A DNA stretch of 19,277 bases from Pigoraptor vietnamica (GCA_943704525.1 CALSCQ010000236.1:1-19277); one strand, 5' to 3'. Shown: positions 9,282 to 17,731, numbered from the stretch's first letter. Translations and numbers: made by a program. The notes: generated by a model from the sequence alone, not told the origin.

Positions 9282-11146
9282 TCAGCGGCCCATCACCATC
9301 ATTTGCTTGGCGCCGCGCTGCTTCTTCTTCAGCTCGCGCTTGTGCTCCTTCTCTTCCCACCGGCGGCGCGCCTCGGGGTCGAGCGAGTCGGCGGCCTCGC
9401 GCTCCTTGCGACGCTTCTCCTCTTTACGCTGCTGGGCGGCCTCCTGGCGCTGCACGTGCGTCTGCTTCAACAGCAGGTCCACGACGGCCGCGCGCTTGCG
9501 CTTCGTCTCGTCTCGCAGCTGCGCGGCATTGTGGGTACGCACAGTCAATGAAAAACGCAATGACGCCAGTAGTGTAGTAGTGCAGCACGGACACAAAAAA
9601 AAACAAACAAACTGTGGCGTCCGCGGGGACAAAGGCCGGGCGATTATGCACATAGACAGCGCAATTGCCAAGGATAAGGCGGAGCAGTAGAGGGTGAGGG
9701 TCAGAAGGCAACCCACGGCGGGCGACAGCTCAAATCGGCCGACGCGATCGATGAGGTGGATGACGAGGCGCGTGAACGTGACAGCGCGCTCCATGTCGCG
9801 CTTCGACGGAATGTTCACTGTGAGGAAGATGCGCCGCGAACCCTCGAGCTTGGTGGGCGGCGCACCGCTACACAGGAAACGCAGGAAGAGTTAGAAGCAC
9901 GCGCTCTCCACAGATGCAGCATGGACACACGCCTTGCGGTGACGTTCACAGGCTCAGCATGGACACACCGGTGCCCAAGCGCTGTGCGGGCGTTTCCCAC
10001 TAGTCACCGCCCATCCCAACAACCGATTGCATGCAGCAGGAATACCGGACTTACTTGGGGTCGATTTTGCCGGCAAACTGGTCGGTCACGTGAAGCGACT
10101 CGAAGAGGTCGGCGTTGTCGCGGATGACCTTGGCCACGCCGCTGTCCACAATCGCCGACACGACATCGGCGCTGTCGGCCAGCACGGCGCACTGCGGGGG
10201 CAGCTCAAAGCGCTCGCCCGCGTACGAATTCGCGAGATAAAACTGCAAGCGGAATCATGAAACAGTGAGAAATGGCAAGCTACGCAAATGACAAGAGACA
10301 AGACGAGCATGCTGTAAATCGCGACTTCCGTTCACCCCGAGCACGCACCAAATCGACGTACTCCTGCTTCCACTTGGCCGCCTTCTTCTTCGGAACCACC
10401 GCAAACACAAACGAGTCCATGGCGTCGAGGGCCACGGTGTACGACAGTACGTCCTTTTGCGCAGCCTGGAGCCGACCCATGAAAAGCGACACCAAGTCGT
10501 GCCGCCGCACAAACGACAGCGTCGCCTCCATGCTCTCGCAATACACGCGGCCAGTCGCCCAAAGGATGAAGTCCGACGGACTCTCGCGCACGAATGTCCC
10601 CGTGCCCGGTGGCGCCGACCCCTCCCCGATGAGCGCGAAATTGGCCTCAATCACCTGCCGATTCGCGTCCAACCATGCGTTCGCGACGGCCGAATTGTGC
10701 GAGCGGCCGCGCAAGTAGTTGAGGCCGTAGAGCGCAATCCCCGCGAGCGCAAGGAGTTCGACGGCATACTTGTCCAGTGAGAGTGTGTCAAAGTCGCCGG
10801 CGAGGGACGCGGGCGGGCGCGGAGACTGTACAGGGTCGGCACGTGGGGCGGGTCGCGCCTTGCCATCTCGGGCGTCCCCGTGAGCAGATTCCTCCACCAC
10901 TTCGAATTCGTCCTCGTCGAAGTCCAGCACTTTTGCCGCGGGCACGCCTGCGTTCGCGTGCGCATCCTTCGCTGTCTGCGCGGCTGCCGGGGCCGACGTC
11001 ACGTGCGAAGGCGCAGCGTCCACGTCATCCTCAAACTCGTCCGCGAAGTCGTCGACTTGCGCGCGGCACTGCGCTGCACACACGACAAGGGCGAGCGCCA
11101 CGCCACACACGAACAGCCGCGGAAGCGACGGCATTTTCGTATGCAT
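9282..11146 (-). CDS. CCDC47: CCDC47 (PAT complex, ER multipass-protein biogenesis)
   Basis: Four exons join in frame: 11146-10349, 10242-10055, 9867-9717 and 9518-9282, giving about 457 aa (human 483). An N-terminal signal sequence (about 1-29) is followed by the acidic luminal segment DDFADEFEDD, a transmembrane helix at about 126-146 and the DUF1682 cytosolic domain (NSAVANAWLD, GRVYCESMEATL, SFVFAV, VTDQFAGK). A strongly charged C-terminal coiled coil contains THVQRQEAAQ (399-408). These blocks match animal CCDC47 in order. The protein binds Sec61-associated machinery and helps insert and fold multi-spanning membrane proteins; it is also linked to ER calcium handling. A second in-frame ATG at 11134 has a better Kozak context (A at -3) and would leave the signal peptide intact, so it may be the true start. 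MDM10 lies 160 bp upstream on the same strand. Confidence 0.95.
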
Positions 11147-11306
11147 AAGGAGAACAGCGGCGTTTTTTGCAGGTTGGATGTCACTTCTACAGTGACATGT
11201 GCGTGCAGGTGACTGGTATGGTGGGAGCTGAGGGAGGATCTATTTCTGTGAAGTCTATTTTTGATTAGGACGGTGGGAGCTGAGGAAGGTCCATCTCTAT
11301 TTTTGC
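11147..11306 (-). repeat. CCDC47-MDM10 spacer with a 52-bp-period imperfect repeat
   Basis: The 160-bp gap between the MDM10 stop and the CCDC47 start holds two copies of GGTGGGAGCTGAGG at 11220-11233 and 11272-11285. Each is followed by a related ATCTATTTCT-like stretch, a diverged tandem duplication of about 52 bp. It must contain the MDM10 3' end and the CCDC47 promoter. Confidence 0.6.
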
Positions 11307-12795
11307 TCACGAGTGCAGCTGCACCTCCACTCCAAACGCACTGTCCACTTTGGGAGGGAACGTGCACATGGCGCCCACGGAAACGACCACATGACCGGCG
11401 TGTGCCTCGAGAAGGACCCCGAGCCCCTGCAATGCAGAGCGGTGAGCGACGTCTGCCCCACTAACATACAATGAATACAACAATCTTCCGTTCACAAAAA
11501 AAGCATCAAGGCAGAAGGCACACGCACGACACCACCATGCCCATGCACTTACCTGCGAAGTGTCAACCCGTGCGTGCAGAACAAATGGACCCGGCGGATC
11601 ATAACATACGCCGGTTGCAAACTCTGACTCATTGCTGTGGACATTATACTCATACCGCGTGGCCGCAGAGAGCGACTGCGTTATGGCGCTCGTGTACGTG
11701 GCAGTGACGTGGCCGGAAATGGGGCTAAACGTCCCCGTAAGCACATTTCGACCGCCAAACGAATTCAGCGGGCTCGAATGGCGCACACCCAGGGAGACTG
11801 CGCAAGAGAGGCGAGCCGTGTGAGCAATGGGCACAGAGGCACGCACACGCACACGCACAACACGCACAACACGCACAGCCACACAGACACGGAACACTGG
11901 GCCGAATCGGGAAACAGGCAGCACCCACTTCCAGGGGCTTCTTGCAGTATCGAGTAGACAAGCTCGCCGCCCGCCGCCCAACCGCCGGTCCCGAGGGCGC
12001 GGAGCCCGCTCAAACCCACCATCATCTCGTCTGTGATGAAGAGCAACCGCCCTGCCCATGCAGGCGCGTCGTAATGCGCCATAACATTCATCTGCCGGCG
12101 ATTCCAAAGGCGATTAGCGATTGAAGGTGTAAGATGCCTAGCAGAATCGGCAAGCGGAGAAAGCAGGACGAGAGAACGAGTCGCCAAAGGGACCGAAAAT
12201 AAAGGGACCGAAAATAAAGGGGCCATGTACAAAGACATTAACGAAGGAAAACCCACATGCGACGTGTTTGCAGCAAACGAACTGATGCCCGAGAGCCGCG
12301 TCCGCCACCGCGATGTCCACCGGTGCTCATACAGCGCCTCTAAGCTGCCGTCCTCATACACGTAGGACGCGAGCTTGAAGGCTGCCAAGCAGCAAACAAA
12401 GTGCGGAGTTAAGCACGGGGTAAGAATGCGCGCAGTGCTGTCATGCCACGGAAGTGCACTCGCCTCGGACAAATTGCGAGTCAGCGGCTACGTCAACGGG
12501 CTCAAACGGCGCCTTCTCGTGAATATCCGCCGGTTGAGCACGCTTGTCATTTTCGGGCTCCGAGGAGTACACAAACCCCACCGACTTTGACGACGACGGC
12601 ATGCGCAGGCGAATCGAGCGCTGGAACCGCGAGGAAATGCGCTTGAGGAGGGAGAACGTCAGGCCGACCGGCGTCTCAAAGTCGAGTATGCCTGCAGCCA
12701 AGGCCGCGCATCAGCGCAAGTCTTATACCTCGAAAGGACGGCCACTCACCCGACGCCGCGGCCGACAGCTCCGCATAGTCGCCTGGGTTTGGCAT
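11307..12795 (-). CDS. MDM10: MDM10, mitochondrial outer-membrane beta-barrel of ERMES
   Basis: Six exons join in frame: 12795-12750, 12691-12464, 12381-12257, 12091-11929, 11797-11553 and 11426-11307, giving about 308 aa. Recognisable Mdm10 blocks in order are DYAELSAAASGILDFETPVG at the N-terminus, YEDGSLEALYEHRW, ITDEMMVGLSGLRALG, GGELVYSILQEAPGISLGVR, the TRYEYNVHSNESEF block (fungal FDFNVYSYES) and a C-terminal beta-signal FGVEVQLHS. Mdm10 is a porin-superfamily barrel that anchors the ERMES ER-mitochondria tether for lipid exchange and also works with the SAM complex. The protein is short for the family (yeast 493 aa), apparently through loss of loop insertions. The intron after 12464 uses a GC donor. 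The start is the first in-frame ATG after a stop, with A at -3. Confidence 0.86.
11798..11928 (-). repeat. MDM10 intron 4 with a GT-rich minisatellite
   Basis: A 131-nt phase-1 intron with a GTGGGT donor. Its sense strand carries tandem GTGCGTGTT units, with the array at 11838-11885. It shares the 17-mer GTGCGTGTTGTGCGTGT with the MNR intron 2 array. Confidence 0.65.
12092..12256 (-). repeat. MDM10 intron 3 with a 15-bp tandem duplication, open in frame
   Basis: A 165-nt phase-0 intron containing two perfect copies of a 15-bp unit (plus-strand AAAGGGACCGAAAAT at 12186-12200 and 12201-12215). The whole intron is open in the exon reading frame. A CTAAT branch-point candidate lies about 20 nt before the acceptor. 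Confidence 0.6.
12382..12463 (-). other. Probable GC-AG intron in MDM10
   Basis: No GT donor near the end of exon 2 has the phase the next exon requires. A GC donor in the context CGAG/GCGAGT gives phase 1, which matches the acceptor CTTGGCAG/CC. The joined protein reads QFVRAFKLASYV. Confidence 0.55.
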
Positions 12796-13279
12796 GGTGT
12801 CTGCTGCCACGACCACGCCAGCGGGAACATCAGGGGCAATCGGCTTTCACGGAGCACTACCGCCATGATGACATCACTCAATCGTCATTCGCTAATATCA
12901 CGTGATTAAGGGTCGAATGACATCACTCAATCGTCATTGGCGGCGGCACCCGGGTCGATTGATTCCCACTAAAGATTCTCCATACAGAATTATTTTACGA
13001 GACTTCGGAATCACTAAAGACGCAATACAAAATGTATGAGAGCGTTACACATCGTTAACTAACATTGGCTTTTAGCAAGCACCAAAAAATTGCACCACAC
13101 ATCATCTTCTCGCGCACCACGACCCCGCGGCTTTGCATGCGTCATGTTAGATATATGTGCTAACTTACAGGAACGTGCCGTCTTGCTATGCCAAGATATA
13201 CGTTAAAATATACGTTCTGTAAACCACACGGTTATAACGGTTTCATGTACGACCGCGCCGTCTGTGAATCTGGCGCCGG
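12796..13279. promoter_or_regulatory. MDM10 upstream region with duplicated 22-bp element
   Basis: This AT-richer divergent spacer contains two exact copies of a 22-bp element at 12868-12889 and 12917-12938. Each contains TGACATCA and ends in GTCATT, so the element carries inverted TGAC/GTCA half sites. An ATCACGTGAT palindrome lies between the copies at 12897-12906. The placement, 73-144 bp above the MDM10 ATG, fits a transcription-factor array. From 12940 to 13279 I see only AT-rich sequence without a supported gene; a branch-point and acceptor-like CTAAC...TTTTAG near 13060-13077 has no partner exon. Confidence 0.45.
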
Positions 13280-13286
13280 TATATAG
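13280..13286 (+). promoter_or_regulatory. TATA-box-like element
   Basis: TATATAG in a GGCGCCGG context lies 56 bp before the proposed ATG of the following hypothetical gene. The distance suits a core promoter with a short 5' UTR. This is a motif match only. Confidence 0.3.
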
Positions 13287-13341
13287 CGACAACGTGTTCT
13301 GCTCGTGCCGTACTTGTGGACGCAGGCACTGCGTGGATGGA

Positions 13342-14091
13342 ATGATTAATTTTGGAGCGCCTGACCAGATGCCCTCCAGCCATGCATTCATGGAACACCT
13401 GACATTTGTTGTTGACCTTTTAACTCTTATCATGCAAGCATGGTTTCGGGAACAGGAACAGCAACAAGGTGCGTGAGGTGCTCTTCGGACTGTGTACGTG
13501 TGTGCACATGCATGTGCTTGTTGCATTCCTTCCGCCAGTAGTTGCTGTCTCAGGCCTGACTCGGCGTGCCGAACTCGGCAACTGCGGTGTTCGGTTCTGC
13601 TGGCCATGCGCACGTAGTTCAGCATTTACTGTGCCACGTACTACAGTAGCAAACCCCCAAACTGACTGGCTGCTGACTCTTCTTCGTGAGTAGCACAGCA
13701 GGTCGTCATCCTGGCCCTGCATGATGGAGATGTGGCATGGTCGGCATTTGTTGACGACTGCTTGGCCGACGCAACACCTGCGCTGTTCACTGGTGCTGAG
13801 TTGCCGGCCTCCAATGGGCTTCTCACAACGCCGTGGGACTCACAGCCGACGCTGGGAACACCATTGGCCTCGTGGCCACTGGACTTTTGGATGCCGCACA
13901 ACCCTGGTGATGGTGTGTTGGCTCCCCTTTTCCTGCAGCCGTTTGGCGGGTTAGAAATCGGCGTCGGCAACGAGGAGCCGCCCGCGCCATTCAGCCTATT
14001 GCTGGGGCTCGCTCTTCCCGAGCTCCACTGGCAAGCTGACGACCTCTTTGGTGCACTGTCAATACGTGGAGCCAGCTGGCCAGACGTTTGA
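13342..14091 (+). CDS. Hypothetical spliced gene, acidic/hydrophobic C-terminus
   Basis: I do not recognise this protein. A consistent model has exons 13342-13468, 13539-13685 and 13730-14091, about 211 aa. The first junction is good: donor AAG/GTGCGT and acceptor TTCCGCCAG, both fitting phase 1 across a 70-nt intron. The second (GTGAGT donor, 44-nt intron, GGAG acceptor) is weak. The N-terminal part has MPSSHAFMEHLTFVVDLLTL and a Cys-containing FCWPCARSS segment. The last ~120 residues have no lysine and one arginine, with many Leu/Phe/Trp, Asp/Glu and Pro, including WPLDFWMP and ADDLFGALS, resembling an acidic-aromatic activation region. An upstream open stretch with CSCRTCGRRHC suggests the true start could be earlier. 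The opposite strand is also open here but with unremarkable composition. Confidence 0.35.
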
Positions 14092-14196
14092 ACACGAGTA
14101 ACCCGGTAAGCCAGCGACTCAGCTTTGCATATGTGCATGTACTCACGCACTTGGCCGGCTGCCAAACACTGAACAATTGTGTGTCATTGCAAACAG

Positions 14197-14325
14197 CCCG
14201 AGCAGGAGTGTGCCGCAACCACTGCAGTTCAGCAAGAACCAAGACATGCAGAGAGAGGACGCAATATGCCCAAACAGGTGTGTACTCGGTGGGTTGGAAT
14301 TAACACTGCATCACAGCCCATCTGA
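14197..14325 (+). CDS. Possible alternative 3' exon, SANT/Myb helix-like
   Basis: A 129-nt open segment follows a good acceptor (CATTGCAAACAG/CCC) and ends at TGA. It would pair with the donor CCCG/GTAAGC at 14106 across a 91-nt intron. Read through that junction, the frame gives TWSQLARRLNTSNP before it and NMPKQVCTRWVGIN in it, resembling the second and third helices of a Myb/SANT repeat, with an unusual insertion between them. The upstream frame differs from that of the preceding hypothetical gene and meets a stop near 14040, so the connection is unproven. Confidence 0.22.
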   Translation, partial: PEQECAATTAVQQEPRHAERGRNMPKQVCTRWVGINTASQPI

Positions 14326-14499
14326 CACTCATGTACTCTCCATGCACTCTGTAAACGCGTCTATGTATTAGACGCCTCAAGTTTAATCAATATGCAGTCG
14401 CCACGACTGTTGTGCGAGAGTGATGTTTGGGTTTGGGTGTAATTTGTGTGCATAAGTCAAGCACAAACGTGTGCTTTCGGCCTGTGGCTGTGTTTGTGT

Positions 14500-14830
14500 G
14501 TTCCGCGTGCACGTGTGCATGTGTGTGCGTGTTGGTGTGCACTGCGTGTTCATGAGTGTTTGTAGGTATGCAGTGTATGGCATGCGTGCATGCTGCGTAG
14601 GTACGTACGCTTTGTGAGAGCACTTGTCAATATCAGTGTAGAAATTGTGTGTGTGTGTGTGTGTGTGGCCGGAGTGTGGGCGTGTGTGCGTAGATGTGTG
14701 TATGGTGTGTGTGTGTGTGTGTGTGTGTATGTGGGCGTGTGAGTGTGGTGTGTGTACGTAGGTGTGTGTGTTGTGTGTGTGTGTGTGTGTGTACGTATGT
14801 GTTGTGTGTGTGTGTGTGTGTGTTGTGTAT
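14500..14830. repeat. (GT)n-rich microsatellite cluster
   Basis: Several runs of pure or nearly pure (TG)n, the longest around 14645-14668, 14708-14730, 14763-14790 and 14805-14825, sit in imperfect GTGTGCGTG sequence. The minus strand is open across it as Thr/His-rich low-complexity translation, which is a by-product of the repeat. No gene is supported between 14326 and 14891. Confidence 0.85.
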
Positions 14831-14891
14831 GCCAGTGTGAAAAGATTTGATTTCAAATGCAAAGAGAATATGTTCTCACTCAACAATAACA

Positions 14892-15299
14892 ATGCACTCA
14901 CTGATAACCCGCGCAGATGGTCGTCCCAATTCAGCGCCACGACGTCGCCAAAAGCGTGGATCTCTAAGGAAACGGAAGCCCAGATCGGCGGTATCGACAA
15001 CCACAAGACCAAAGCACTGGCGCCACCCCCCGTCACAGTGCATAGAGTGTGGAAAGGCGCGACACGACCCACCCATTGAGTGCCCCTTTCAAAAGTGGCA
15101 CATCCTTGGGCATTTGCGCGCGGATGCACCGTCGCGGATAGATACAGAGAACCGCTTGGCTGCGTCGCGGCGTGTGTGGCCTTCTGTGCGGCACAAGTAC
15201 GTGTCGGAGTCTCGCCGCACCAAATTAAAGCGGCGTATTTTTGCAGCAATTTCTGCTCGAGTGCAGTGTCTTTTGCCTCCGTCTTTAGTGCGTCTTTAG
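14892..15299 (+). CDS. Small highly basic protein with zinc-knuckle-like motif
   Basis: A 135-aa ORF starting at the first in-frame ATG. I do not recognise it. Residues 8-45 are rich in Arg and Lys. Around residue 55 is CIECGKARHDPPIEC, a C-x2-C-x4-H-x5-C pattern one residue longer in its last spacer than the classical CCHC zinc knuckle, followed by PFQKWHILGH. The C-terminal part is again basic (SRRTKLKRR). The stop codon falls inside an 11-bp tandem repeat, so the C-terminus may have been altered by repeat expansion. A nucleic-acid-binding role or an origin from a retroelement Gag-like protein is possible, but no polymerase or integrase domain is nearby. It could be a chance ORF. Confidence 0.35.
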   Translation: MHSLITRADGRPNSAPRRRQKRGSLRKRKPRSAVSTTTRPKHWRHPPSQCIECGKARHDPPIECPFQKWHILGHLRADAPSRIDTENRLAASRRVWPSVRHKYVSESRRTKLKRRIFAAISARVQCLLPPSLVRL

Positions 15300-15516
15300 T
15301 GCGTCTTTAGTGCGTCCACTTGCTTGCTTTTATTTGGAACGTGGGAAAAAGCCATTCAAACCAGCGCCCGCCCAAAACAGGAGCCTTCGGTTACGGTATT
15401 CCGTCTTTAGTGCGTCTTTAGTGTGTGTCCCTGAGGGCTGTTTTATTCGGAACGTGGGGAAAAAAGCCATTCAAACCAACGCTCGCCCAAAACGCGGCCT
15501 CCGGTTACGGTATTCG
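15279..15516. repeat. ~120-bp tandem duplication containing 11-bp subrepeats
   Basis: Two diverged tandem copies lie at 15279-15400 and 15401-15516. Each opens with the 11-bp unit GTCTTTAGTGC, three copies in the first (15281-15313) and two in the second (15403-15423). Each continues through a GGAACGTGGG block, GCCATTCAAACCA and CGGTTACGGTATTC. They differ by substitutions and small indels, so the duplication is not recent. I see no terminal repeats or coding content. Confidence 0.8.
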
Positions 15517-15891
15517 GTTACGCTATCGTTTAGATTGAAGAAATCAAGATGATGGGGTCCAATTTTGAACGACTCCTGTTCAGAGTCCCGGGGGGCACAA
15601 GACAGTAAGGACTGAACACTCCCACAGGGGTCTGAGATCTGAAATAGACTCGTATTTCCTTCTCTTTTTGCCCACTTCTTCTCTTCCGTAACACCGGCGT
15701 CCAATCCCTAATCTACCGTAACGGGGCCGGCACCCTTTCTTGCCAACACCCCCGTGTTCCCCTTATTCTCGGCACCGTGGGCGGTGCTGTCGGTCGCACT
15801 TTAGCCCACCGACGCACGCACTTTTGTAACGCCCGCGGTACCGACACAGTCAGTCACCGGTCAGACGGCGGGCCGTGCAACGGAATTCGGA
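15517..15891. other. Intergenic spacer before the beta-helix gene
   Basis: About 375 bp with no supported gene. It includes a pyrimidine-rich stretch (about 15650-15690) and several CCGTAAC/GGTTACG words echoing the preceding duplication. It presumably contains the promoter of the downstream secreted protein gene. No clear TATA box is visible. Confidence 0.4.
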
Positions 15892-17731
15892 ATGGGTGCG
15901 CGTGTCCGCGGCACGCGGCGCCCCACTGGCGCACGCGTGGCTTTGCTTGGCGCGACGGTCGTCATCTCTCTTGTTGCTGTGCATGCCACAGGCTCTTCCC
16001 TCCCCTCGCGAGGAACCGCCGTGTCACGTGCGCGCGCCCTCCAACGTTAAGTCACTCGAAGGCGAGGCGACGCGAACGGACGCAAACGGAGATTCGCCGG
16101 TGGGCGTTGCGAACGAACGCGCGGTGACTCGTGCTAGGAACTCTGGAGAAACGAAGGGCAAAGGCGGCTCTATGCATCAGCGCGAGGATGGCCCCGGCAG
16201 GGAGCGAGGAGAGAGGGAGGTGGCACAGTTCGCCCTCGTGGTGTCCTCGCTCGACGAACTCGCCGCGGTGCTTGCGTCCGCACAACCCCGAACGCCACAT
16301 ACACGCTCACTCTCGCGCTCGGCGTGCATCGCTGGCCCTCCGACGCTTCAGTCGCGAGTCAGGCGAATGCAACCCCAGTCGCTGCGTCCCTTGTGGTGCC
16401 TGCGGGGGTCCGCGTGGTCGTCTCTGCTACCGATGCCGTCAACGGGCTTCGCACGAGCGTGGTCGTTAGTGCGGCTTGGAAATAGTACGCCCACAGACGT
16501 TGCGCGCCCTCTGTTTGATGTCGAGGGAGAGCTGGACCTTGACGGCATCTCGTTCTCGAGCGAAGAAGGCCGTGCGCCGATGGCTGTGCCGTGTGCGCGA
16601 GGGGGGGCTTCTGAGCACGCGTCGATGTGCCGTCTCCGGCGTCAAGGGTGCGGCGCACGCGATTCACATTTCGGGAAATGCCGAGATTTCCGACGCCGCA
16701 TTTGGAACCCCTGCGAATGGCACCGTCGGCGCAGTGTTTGCCGACGGCGCGGCAACCGTCACCATCACCAACAGTAATTTCTTTGGCAGCGTCACTTCCA
16801 TTGCCGCGAACGGCACGTCCACTGTGCGCGTGCGTTCGTGCTCGTTCCGTGCGTGCGCTGATGCTTGTGTCGACGCGCGAGAGGATGCGTCCGTTGACGT
16901 GCGAGATACCGTCGTTGTCCTCGCGGTGGCCACCGCCGGCGGCAGAGCTCTCGCCGCCGGCGGCCGCGCGATCGTGTTCATGAAGAGTGTGAACATCAGC
17001 GACAGCAGCAACTACGCAACGCTCGTCAAGCAGCCCGCGAGCGGTCGCCCGAGCGACCATGCGCTGCTGGTGGGCGAACAAGCGTCGCTCACCGCAGTGC
17101 ACACGAATGTGACCGTCGGTGCTCGGCGAGCCCTGTTGCTCTTCGGCAGTGCCTCTGCGTCACTCAGCGGCGTCGCTCTCCAGGGAACCGTCGGCCTCAC
17201 CGTGTGGGAGATGACAGGGCGGCGCGAACATGTCGGCGGTTGACTGCCAGTTCAGCGGCGTGCGTTTGCCGGCCATCGCATTACTCGGTGGAAATGCGAC
17301 CGCGTCTCGTCGTTCTCCGCGACCGTATCGCGCGTCCTCGCGGTGTCAGGCTCGTCCGGAGTATCGCTCCAGGGCGTGCGCGTGTACGTCAGCCCGCGGC
17401 TTGTGCCCGGGGAAGGCGACCATGCCGTCATGCTGTCCGATAACACGACCTGCATGCTTGACGGTGTCGAAATGGTTTCGGACGTTGTTACGCTCCGCGC
17501 AACCTTCGTGAGACACACGTTCCTGGCGAGCGGTTCTGCGGTGCTGGACGTTGCAAACAGTCGTTTCGCGAACTTCGCAGGCACTGTGCGCGCCCGTGAC
17601 TTCGCCTGCATATGTAGCGCGCGTCAGCGACGCACTTCTTCAATGCGTCCGCGAAACAAGCGCTCTGGCAAATGGCGTACCAGTGCGACTTTTGAAGCGT
17701 GTGGGATGAGAGGCGGTACGTGGTATTCGGT
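15892..17731 (+). pseudogene. Broken gene for a secreted parallel beta-helix-like protein
   Basis: ATG at 15892 opens a good signal-peptide candidate (basic start, then VALLGATVVISLVAVHATG). A possible intron (16021-16228, GTGTCA donor, GGCACAG acceptor) would join it to FALVVSSLDELAAVLASA. Downstream the sequence has the short-period Val/Ile/Asn/Gly/Ser pattern of right-handed beta-helix (pectin-lyase-fold) proteins, for example AIHISGNAEISDAAFG and VTITNSNFFGSV. The coherent protein jumps frame near 16282, 16480, the G7 run at 16601-16607, about 17205 and about 17295, with a further change near 17600. Such folds occur in surface or secreted adhesins and polysaccharide-active enzymes; no catalytic motif is visible. 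Because upstream genes keep their frames over 11 kb, decay is more likely than general sequencing error, but uncorrected local indels cannot be excluded. A GTGAGT donor at 17732 suggests the ancestral gene went on. Confidence 0.55.

Noticed and set aside
13372-13389. PSSHA resembling a PAP2 phosphatase motif
   Set aside because: The other PAP2 motifs and transmembrane pattern are missing from the surrounding protein.
14383-15249. 288-aa minus-strand ORF rich in Thr-His
   Set aside because: Most of it is translation of (CA)n repeats, and it runs antisense to the basic ORF; no protein-like conserved segment.
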